Part shown: piece after piece, positions 56,002 through 64,000 of the stretch
Numbering within the stretch: the first letter of the stretch is position 1
Layout of the letters: every line of letters begins with the position of its first letter
Source of the DNA: Oreohelix idahoensis
Taxonomy: Eukaryota; Mollusca; Gastropoda; Stylommatophora; Oreohelicidae
DNA length: 64,000 nucleotides
Reading direction: 5' to 3'
NCBI GenBank assembly: GCA_024509875.1
Contig: JAMPIV010000277.1
Coordinates: 162,001-226,000, forward strand
Notes under the pieces: model-generated
What the model was told of the DNA's origin: nothing
What the model saw: only the letters and a program-made list of their open reading frames with translations
Database searches by the model: none
Translations under genes and position numbers: made by a program

Positions 56002-59000
56002 ATGACACTGGGAAAGACTAGAAACCGGCTGACCGGGTTAGCACCCCGTAAGCTGTATTCAATTGCTATAGAACCCAAAAACGATAGATGCCCCCAGGAT
56101 TCACCGAAAGGGGGGGAGAATGATGAATCCACAGGCGCCTCATTGGAATCGACCAGACCCGTTACACGGACTTCGAGCTCTGAACAACGGCTGGAGTTTC
56201 CATGTGCCTGTGGTAGGGAATTCTCTACTCAGAGAGGAATGAAAATCCACAGAACGAAAAAGGGGTGTGGGAGGTCATCAGGGGGAGATCAACAGCGCTC
56301 TGTCTCGACGGATAAGACGTTAGAAGAACGCAGCCAGGAGTCAATCCACAGTGCTGAGTACATTCAAGTTGATCTGCCTGATGATGATCTCACACACTTC
56401 TTAGACGGGAAGAGAGATGCAATCAAGTTTCCACCCGCCAGTGCAAAAGGGCTTTGGGAACAGCTGGACGAAGCCTTGGCAAAAGAGTTGGATAACAACC
56501 TGAAGCAGATAACTTTGGAGAAGAAGCTGGAAATCTTCGGCGACATAATATATCTGCACTGTCGCAAAGTGTTCGGAGTGAGGGAGGCAAGGGAAAGTAA
56601 CCCACCACGAAAAAGCAGAAGAAAAATTAAAATAGAAGAAATCAGAAAACAGAAGAAGCATGCCCGAAAACTGTTCAAAAACACAGTTGCCGCAGAGAAG
56701 GAAGGGTTACGACAGGTTTGGGAGCACCTGAAAGGCCAACATAATGCCCTTTGTAGAGCAGAAAGGTTGTGCAGGAAGAAAAGGAAGACTCGAATGGATA
56801 GGGAAAGATTCTTCAGGGAGCCCTTCAAGTTTGCCAAAGAACTGTTTGAGCAGCCTCGGTCGGGTACGCTAAACATCAGGAAAGAAGACCTGGAAGAACA
56901 CCTTGGAATGACATATTCAGATGGTCGCAAAGATGAGCCGCTCAGCAGCATGGCAGGCCTTAAATGGCCGAGTAAGCCAGGAGCTGAATTTAACACCAAG
57001 CCCCCAACGGTGCAAGAGGTAGAAAGCATTGTCCAGAAAGCTCGATGCAAGTCAGCTCCAGGTCCTAATGGTGTTCCATATGTGGTGTATAAGAGATGCC
57101 CTGAGGTGCTCAAACGACTGCTTCGTTTACTGAAGAGTGCGTGGAAAACCCAGCTTGTAAGCAAGGAATGGAGAAAGGCGAACGGAGTCTACATCCCGAA
57201 GGAGCAAAATTCCACAGACATCAGTCAGTTCAGGCCAATCTCACTACTCAATGTGGAAGGGAAGATATTCTTTTCAGTGATGGCGAAAAGACTCACTACA
57301 TACCTCCTGGCAAATGGGTACATTGACACTACCATTCAGAAAGGAGGTATCCCAGGTACACCAGGATGTCTAGAGCATGCCACAATGATATGGGAAGCAA
57401 TCCAAAAGGCAAAGTCTGACAGAACAAACCTCCATGTAATCTGGTTGGATTTAGCGAATGCTTATGGATCCGTTCCACACCAGATGTTGTGGCAGGCCCT
57501 AGAAATGTATCATGTTCCACAAGAGATTGCAGCAATGCTGAAGCTGTATTTCGCAGGGTTTGCTGTCAGATTTTCAACCAGAGAGTACACAACGAAGTGG
57601 ATTGGCCTTGAAGTTGGAATTGCGATGGGATGTACCATCTCTCCGATACTATTCGTGATGGCTATGCAGGTAATCCTCAATGCGGCTGAAGGAATGGCTA
57701 TAGGTCCAAAGCTCGGTGGAATGTGTCTCATGCCACCGCTCAAAGCATTCATGGATGACACAACAATTCTGACATCAGATGAACATCAGGCCCGGAGGAT
57801 GTTAGCACGCCTGGATGAACTAGTCAGCTGGTGCAGAATGAGCTTCAAACCCAAGAAGTCGAGAAGCCTATCAGTCAGGAAAGGGAAGATAGCAGAGGTC
57901 ATATTCACGGTTTCCAACCAAAGAATCCCTACTGTCATTGAGGAACCTGTTAAAAGTCTTGGCAGGGTGTACGATGCCTCATTAAAAGACTCAAAGGCAG
58001 TGCAACAGACAATAGAAATGGCAGACAGAGGGCTACAGATCATAGACCAAAGCAGACTCCTGGGGAAGTTCAAACTGTGGTGCCTCCAGTTCATGTTGAT
58101 ACCAAAGTTGCTGTGGCCACTGCTTATATATGAAATAAGCACAAGTACAGTGGAAGCCATAGAGCAGAAGGTCAACAAGTTCATGAGAAAATGGCTAGGA
58201 GTACCACCAGGTCTGTCAGATGTAGCACTGTACTGCAAAAAGTCAAAACTTCTGCTTCCTTTCAAGTCAGTTGTTGAAGAGTACAAAGTTGGAAAGGCAA
58301 GGCTTGCAATGATGCTACGCGAGTCAGCTGATGACGTGGTTAAGTCCATTCAGCCCACACTGAAAACGGGAAGGAAGTGGAAAGTGGAAGAAGCTGTTGA
58401 TGCTGCCCAAGAGTCACTCAAACTGAGGGAGGTAATCGGATACACACAAACGAATAGACGGGGATTTGGTCATGGAGACATCCGCTGGTGGTCCAAGGCA
58501 TCAAGCAGGGAGCGCAGAGACATGGTAGTTCAGGAGATACGAGAAGCTGAGAATGATAAGAGGTTGCAAAAAGCAGTGCAGCAGGTCCAACAAGGCCAAT
58601 GGACTACATGGGAAGGAGCCCTGCAGAGGTCCTTGACATGGAATGATATATGGCATATGGCACCTCTTAGGCTCAGCTTTGTTGTCAGATCACTGTATGA
58701 CCTGCTGCCATCGGCCACCAACCTTGTGAAATGGGGAAAGTCGGATGATGAGCAGTGCCCCCTGTGCCAGGGGAGGCAGACACTTGAACACGTGCTCTCA
58801 GCGTGTAAGGTGTCATTAGGGCAAGGGCGATACACTTGGCGCCAGAACAAAGTGCTAAATGAGCTTGCTGCGACAATAGATCTGGCAAGAATGAAGGCGA
58901 ATAGCAAAGTCCGGCCAGACACCGCAAACACATACTTTCTGAGGGCAGGAAAGTCAGCACACCCCAAAACGAATAAACCTGGTAGCAGTTTACCATCTCT

Positions 59001-59421
59001 TCTTGATTGTGCAAATGATTGGGAGATGGCGGTAGACCTACCTGGACGAGGGGCATATCCAGAGAGTATCCGAAAATCGTGGAGACGGCCGGATATAGTG
59101 CTTCATTCTGCAGCAACGCTTCAGGTCATACTGATTGAACTGACCGTGCCATTTGAATCCAGATTAGATGAGCAACATTCGTTCAAAGCGGCCAAGTATA
59201 GTGATCTGGCCGCGGATCTGAGACACGATGGGTTCACTGCAAGGGTCATGGCTGTTGAAGTGGGCGCAAGAGGGCTTGTGGCTGCATCAGTGTATGATCT
59301 ATTGAAACTGTTGGGGCTGAGGGGACAGTCGAGAACAAGGGCCCTGAAGAGGCTTAGTGAAACTGCCGAAAAGGCATCAGGCTGGCTGTGGAACAACCGC
59401 AATGGGGAATGGAGATCGTAA
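56002..59421 (+). CDS. R2-like protein: reverse transcriptase with restriction-like endonuclease
   Basis: 1139 residues, uninterrupted. The start is the first ATG after an in-frame TGA at 55984. It would nick the target DNA and reverse-transcribe the element RNA at the nick. A single N-terminal CCHC-type finger (Cys68, Cys70, His83, Cys89; FPCACGREFS...GMKIH) should bind DNA. A basic region (about 200-290) precedes the RT: KSAPGPNGVPYVVYK, FRPISLLNVEGKIF, GGIPGTPGCLEH, VIWLDLANAYGSVPH, GCTISPILFVMAMQ and catalytic FMDD at 583-586. A thumb follows, then the CX2CX7HX4C knuckle (Cys919 to Cys935, CPLCQGRQTLEHVLSAC) and the PD-(D/E)-type endonuclease: Pro1030-Asp1031, Glu1046, with a Lys in FKAAKYSDL. 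All expected motifs are present. Confidence 0.93.
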   Translation: MTLGKTRNRLTGLAPRKLYSIAIEPKNDRCPQDSPKGGENDESTGASLESTRPVTRTSSSEQRLEFPCACGREFSTQRGMKIHRTKKGCGRSSGGDQQRSVSTDKTLEERSQESIHSAEYIQVDLPDDDLTHFLDGKRDAIKFPPASAKGLWEQLDEALAKELDNNLKQITLEKKLEIFGDIIYLHCRKVFGVREARESNPPRKSRRKIKIEEIRKQKKHARKLFKNTVAAEKEGLRQVWEHLKGQHNALCRAERLCRKKRKTRMDRERFFREPFKFAKELFEQPRSGTLNIRKEDLEEHLGMTYSDGRKDEPLSSMAGLKWPSKPGAEFNTKPPTVQEVESIVQKARCKSAPGPNGVPYVVYKRCPEVLKRLLRLLKSAWKTQLVSKEWRKANGVYIPKEQNSTDISQFRPISLLNVEGKIFFSVMAKRLTTYLLANGYIDTTIQKGGIPGTPGCLEHATMIWEAIQKAKSDRTNLHVIWLDLANAYGSVPHQMLWQALEMYHVPQEIAAMLKLYFAGFAVRFSTREYTTKWIGLEVGIAMGCTISPILFVMAMQVILNAAEGMAIGPKLGGMCLMPPLKAFMDDTTILTSDEHQARRMLARLDELVSWCRMSFKPKKSRSLSVRKGKIAEVIFTVSNQRIPTVIEEPVKSLGRVYDASLKDSKAVQQTIEMADRGLQIIDQSRLLGKFKLWCLQFMLIPKLLWPLLIYEISTSTVEAIEQKVNKFMRKWLGVPPGLSDVALYCKKSKLLLPFKSVVEEYKVGKARLAMMLRESADDVVKSIQPTLKTGRKWKVEEAVDAAQESLKLREVIGYTQTNRRGFGHGDIRWWSKASSRERRDMVVQEIREAENDKRLQKAVQQVQQGQWTTWEGALQRSLTWNDIWHMAPLRLSFVVRSLYDLLPSATNLVKWGKSDDEQCPLCQGRQTLEHVLSACKVSLGQGRYTWRQNKVLNELAATIDLARMKANSKVRPDTANTYFLRAGKSAHPKTNKPGSSLPSLLDCANDWEMAVDLPGRGAYPESIRKSWRRPDIVLHSAATLQVILIELTVPFESRLDEQHSFKAAKYSDLAADLRHDGFTARVMAVEVGARGLVAASVYDLLKLLGLRGQSRTRALKRLSETAEKASGWLWNNRNGEWRS

Positions 59422-59901
59422 CAATAAACGCTGCGGTACAGAAAACACCAGGAATTTTTCTAAGTCCACAATACGCTGAGGTTTGTGGTGGACTAGTGAA
59501 CGGGCTGCGACTCAGGGGCGACAAGCGGTGTATACTATAAGGGGTGTCAGTATCAATAGTCCAGTGGGGAACGCGCAGTGGCGACTCGTTGACTTCGCGC
59601 TGGTGTCTCAGTGTGTGCGACGGAACGAACGGAATAATTTGTCTTCTCTTTGTTACTTTCACAATTGCCTCCACGGCTGGCGGAGTTGTGGAATTTAAAG
59701 TTGCTGCCATAAGTGAAATGGGTTCATTTTCGATGCAAGACAACAGGAAGCTGAGACGCTTGGGAGTCATGACCCAAGTGGGCCCGCCCCCCTTAGAGTG
59801 TAAAGGAGTATATAGGGCCGAAATACTTGTCGGACGGGGGGACTTCTTCTGATGATCAGATTGCTTCCTGTTGTATCGCTCTGTAAAGAGTTTCCTATCA
59901 T
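59422..59901 (+). other. R2-like 3' untranslated region
   Basis: 480 bp, also present at 55462-55941 with one difference in GCCTCYACGGCTGG. In R2 elements the 3' UTR RNA folds and is recognised by the RT. A 102-codon open frame inside (59544-59852) is shared by both copies but has no recognised domain. Confidence 0.8.
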
Positions 59902-59934
59902 CATAGCACAGATCACCAGAAACTAACTACAGAC

Positions 59935-62222
59935 AGTTATTAAAACTAGAATGTATGTATTATCATCGTCGTTTTTTCTTTACAATCCGTACGGAGCATG
60001 AAGCCACAACTACAGCTGGTCCACCTGCAGGAAGCCTGCACCAAGAAGTCACACACTCTCGTAGTGGTGGATTATGTGGCAGAAGTCACACACTCTCGTA
60101 GTGGTGGATTATGTGGCAGAAGTCACACACTCTCGTAGTGGTGCATTATGTGGCAGAAGTCACACACTCTCGTAGTGATGGATTATGTGGCAGAAGTCAC
60201 ACACTCTCGTAGTGGTGGATTATGTGGCAGAAGTCACACACTCTCGTAGTGGTGGATTAAGTGGCAGAAGTCACACACTCTCGTAGTGGTGGATTATGTG
60301 GCAGAAGTCACACACTCTCGTAGTGGTGGATTATGTGGCAAAAGTCACACACTCTCGAAGTGGTGGATTATGTGGCAGAAGTCACACACTCTCGTAGTGG
60401 TGGATTATGTGGCAGAAGTCACATACTCTCGTAGTGATGGATTATGTGGCAGAAGTCACACACTCTCGTAGTGATGGATTATGTGGCAGAAGTCTCACAC
60501 TCTCGTAGTGGTGGATTATGTGGCAGAAGTCACACACTCTCGTAGTGATGGATTATGTGGCAGAAGTCTCACACTCTCGTAGTGATGGATTATGTGGCAG
60601 AAGTCACACACTCTCGTAGTGGTGGATTATGTGGCAGAAGTGACACACTCTCGTAGTGGTGGATTATGTGGCAGAAGTCACACACTCTCGTAGTGGTGGA
60701 TTATGTGGCAGAAGTCACACACTCTCGTAGTGATGGATTATGTGGCAGAAGTCACACACTCTCGTAGTGGTGGATTATGTGGCAGAAGTCACACACTCTC
60801 GTAGTGGTGGATTATGTGGCAGAAGTCTCACACTCTCGTAGTGATGGATTATGTGGCAGAAGTCACACACTCCCGTATTGGTGGATTATGTGGTAGAAGT
60901 CACACACTCTCGTAGTGATGGATTATGTGGCAGAAGTCACACACTCTCGTAGTGATGGATTATGTGGCAGAAGTCACACACTCCCGTAGTGGTGGATTAT
61001 GTGGCAGAAGTCACACACTCTCGTAGTGATGGATTATGTGGCAGAAGTCACACACTCTCGTAGTGGTGGATTATGTGGCAGAAGTCACACACTCCCGTAT
61101 TGGTGGATTATGTGGCAGAAGTCACACACTCTCGTAGTGGTGGATTATGTGGCAGAAGTCACACACTCTCGTAGTGATGGATTATGTGGCAGAAGTCTCA
61201 CACTCTCGTAGTGATGGATTATGTGGCAGAAGTCTCACACTCTCGTAGTGATGGATTATGTGGCAGAAGTCTCACACTCACGTAGTGATGGATTATGTGG
61301 CAGAAGTCTCACACTCACGTAGTGATGGATTATGTGGCAGAAGTCTCACACTCACGTAGTAATGGATTATGTGGCAGAAGTCTCACACTCTCGTAGTGAT
61401 GGATTATGTGGCAGAAGTCACACACTCTCGTAGTGATGGATTATGTGGCAGAAGTCTCATACTCTCGTAGTGATGGATTATGTGTCAGAAGTCACACACT
61501 CTCGTAGTGATGGATTATTTGGCAGAAGTCACACACTCTCGTAGTGATGGATTATGTGGCAGAAGTCTCACACTCACGTAGTGATGGATTATGTAGCAGA
61601 AGTCTCACACTCACGTAGTGATGGATTATGTGGCAGAAGTCTCACACTCCCGTATAGGTGGATTATGTGGCAGAAGTCTCACACTCACGTAGTGATGGAT
61701 AATGTGGCAGAAGTCTCACACTCACGTAGTGATGGATTATGTGGCAGAAGTCTCACACTCACGTAGTGATGGATTATGTGGCAGAAGTCTCACACTCACG
61801 TAGTGATGGATTATGTGGCAGAAGTCTCACACTCCCGTAGTGGTGGATTATGTGGCAGAAGTCTCACACTCCCGTATTGGTGGATTATGTGGCAGAAGTC
61901 TCACACTCCCGTAGTGGTGGATTATGTGGCAGAAGTCTCACACTCCCGTATTGGTGGATTATGTGGCAGAAGTCTCACACTCACGTAGTGATGGATTATG
62001 TGGCAGAAGTCTCACACTCACGTAGTGATGGATTATGTGGCAGAAGTCTCACACTCCCGTATTGGTGGATCCTGTAGCTATTTATTTTACCTGATGCGTT
62101 TTCCAACCTCATGCCCAACCTCATGTTAGTTGCTCTGTACGACATGCGTTAAGGTGCAGTAGTCCTATTCTTTATTTGTTTCTTCAGAGACCCCCCTCCC
62201 CCGAGAACTACACAGGGCAATA
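59935..62222 (+). mobile_element. Minisatellite-cored non-autonomous element 2
   Basis: 5' lead (TATTATCATCGTCG...CTTTACAATCCGTACGGAGCATG), resembling the lead of element 1 at 3535-3580, then a 37 bp array, then a 3' tail (TACGACATGCGTTAAGG, AGTCCTATTCTTT, CCCCCGAGAACTACACAGGG) resembling 14985-15112. Same architecture, different core repeat. The outer limits are approximate. Confidence 0.55.
60045..62076 (+). repeat. 37 bp minisatellite, about 55 copies
   Basis: Unit GTAGTGATGGATTATGTGGC..AGAAGTCTCACACTCAC, period 37 bp. Variants such as GTGGTGG/GTGATGG and CACACAC/CTCACAC form blocks: the left part is mostly CACACACTCTCG, the right part CTCACACTCACG. The unit has no stop in any plus frame, so it produces spurious open frames with a 37-residue period. 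Confidence 0.96.
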
Positions 62223-63379
<1,157 letters not shown>

Positions 63380-63657
63380 CCACACACTTATGACATACCT
63401 TATGACATACCTTATGACATACCTTATGACATACCTTATAACCTACCTTATGACATACCTTATGGCATACCTTATGACATACCTTATGACATACCTTATG
63501 ACATACCTTATGACATACCTTATGACATACCTTATGACATACCATATAACCTACCTTATGACATACCTTATGACATACCTTATGACATACCTTATGACAT
63601 ACCTTATGACATACCTTATAACATACCTTATGACATACCTTATGACATACCTTATCA
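63380..63657. repeat. 12 bp tandem repeat, about 23 copies
   Basis: Unit CTTATGACATAC, with variants CTTATAACCTAC, CTTATGGCATAC and CATATAACCTAC. Since 12 is a multiple of 3, one plus frame encodes a repeated Leu-Met-Thr-Tyr and the minus strand a Cys-His-Lys-Val repeat. Neither is likely to be a gene. Confidence 0.95.
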
Positions 63658-63832
63658 TAGACCTCAGAAAATGGAGAAGAGAACTGGAGGCAGACATGAA
63701 GGGGTGAAGAAGACACAGAAAGACCTTGAGCTGATGTCACGGGACAGGAAGACTTGGTATATGTTTGTTGAAGGCCTATACTCCTTTGGGGGCTGAAGTG
63801 TGTTGATGATATTGATAATAATAACGTAGGTC
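63658..63832 (+). pseudogene. LINE 3' end fragment with TAA-type tail
   Basis: Encodes RKWRRELEADMKG and, after a shift, KDLELMSRDRKTWYMFVEGL then YSFGG and stop, the C-terminal end of an RTE-like LINE similar to 41005-41262. A GATAATAATAAC tail follows. The 12 bp array abuts it upstream. Confidence 0.72.
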
Positions 63833-63863
63833 AACATCAATTTATTTCTCTTATTTATAACAC

Positions 63864-63985
63864 CTGCCCCCGTTAGTTTCCGGGGGTCTCGTGTGAGAAA
63901 CAATTCCTTCCTCTGGCATGTCGTGCATGGCGACCAATAGGAGGCTGTAAATCGGGCTGGCAACTCCGTCATTTAAAACAAGTTA
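63864..63985 (-). repeat. Third copy of the minisatellite-element 3' tail
   Basis: Minus strand reads GGAGTTGCCAGCCC, GGTCGCCATGCACGACATGCC and ACCCCCGGAAACTAACGGGGG in order, matching the tails at 14985-15112 and 62095-62222. Its core, if any, would lie beyond the window. Confidence 0.6.
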
Positions 63986-64000
63986 CTACAGAAACCACCG

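Larger units (their letters stand above)
54234..59901 (+). mobile_element. Compound R2-like insertion (array piece, truncated copy, full copy)
   Basis: One insertion flanked by CATAGC at 54228-54233 and 59902-59907; removing it restores a normal 53 bp satellite unit. From left to right it holds 607 bp of 37 bp minisatellite, a 1101 bp 3'-end copy of an R2-like LINE (54841-55941) and a 3960 bp copy of the same LINE (55942-59901), all in one orientation and joined without filler. Target-primed synthesis would begin at the right end, so the order fits template jumping onto a second RNA. Confidence 0.8.
55942..59901 (+). mobile_element. Full-length R2-type non-LTR retrotransposon
   Basis: 3960 bp: a 60 bp leader, one ORF (56002-59421) and a 480 bp 3' UTR ending TTTCCTATCAT, with no poly(A). 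The ORF plan (N-terminal zinc finger, RT, C-terminal restriction-like endonuclease) is that of the R2 superfamily (R2, R4, NeSL, HERO and relatives). The exact clade cannot be fixed by eye. The intact ORF makes it a possibly active copy. Confidence 0.92.

Noticed and set aside
54773..59402. Minus-strand open frames of 90-270 codons across the R2-like element
   Set aside because: They lie antisense to the clear zinc finger, RT and endonuclease frame, and carry no motif.
60286..62077. Series of 60-75 codon open frames with repeated WQKSHT..DYVAEV..SRSDGLCGRS residues
   Set aside because: They follow from a 37 bp unit that has no stop in any plus frame. The 37-residue period is 3 x 37 bp. No start, no conservation, and the same appears at 54442-54840.

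Overview
This is a 64 kb stretch of animal nuclear DNA made almost entirely of mobile elements and tandem repeats. I see no convincing host gene, no RNA gene and nothing prokaryotic. The coding potential is all transposon-derived: Ty3/gypsy LTR retrotransposons, several non-LTR (LINE) families, an R2-type LINE, two long-spacer Tc1/mariner-like DNA transposons and a hAT remnant. The set of families (Gmr1-like gypsy, minisatellite-cored elements with a GTCG..CGAC 3' tail, tRNA-headed SINEs with a TTGGCAGTTGGAAAT motif) looks lophotrochozoan, most likely molluscan. That assignment is inference from memory of such genomes, not a database result.

Layout. 1-3.5 kb: AT-rich spacer with a ~365 bp and an 83 bp tandem repeat. 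3.5-15.1 kb: a 54/55 bp minisatellite element split by Gypsy-1 (3996-14222, minus strand, TSD GAGAC); the left LTR of Gypsy-1 carries a nested 1988 bp solo LTR (TSD GTAAT). 15.1-24 kb: LINE and SINE debris, a CT microsatellite, and Sailor-1 (18515-20688) containing a hAT fragment. 24.2-40.6 kb: one minus-strand RTE-like LINE (LINE B) broken into four pieces by LINE A, Sailor-2 (36981-39172) and an unidentified 1052 bp insert (TSD CTTAC). LINE A is itself split by Gypsy-2 (26913-36181, TSD CTGGG). 41-42.1 kb: LINE debris and spacer. 42.1-51.8 kb: Gypsy-3 (plus strand, TSD GTCAT) with a SINE in its gag. 51.8-54.2 kb: SINEs, LINE debris and a 53 bp satellite. 54.2-59.9 kb: a compound R2-like insertion with an intact 1139-residue ORF. 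59.9-62.2 kb: a 37 bp minisatellite element. 62.2-64 kb: TA and 12 bp microsatellites, LINE debris and another minisatellite-element tail.

How the parts work. All three gypsy elements have the order gag-protease-integrase-RT-RNase H, with integrase before RT. This is the Copia-like order known for the Gmr1 lineage, and the Gag capsid of Gypsy-1/2 resembles the vertebrate SCAN domain. Gypsy-2 and Gypsy-3 have nearly identical LTR pairs, so they inserted recently. Most of their reading-frame breaks fall in homopolymer runs and may be sequencing or assembly indels. The R2-like protein is the only complete-looking coding sequence here. Its insertion (minisatellite piece, truncated R2, full R2, flanked by CATAGC) looks like the product of template jumping by the R2-type reverse transcriptase.
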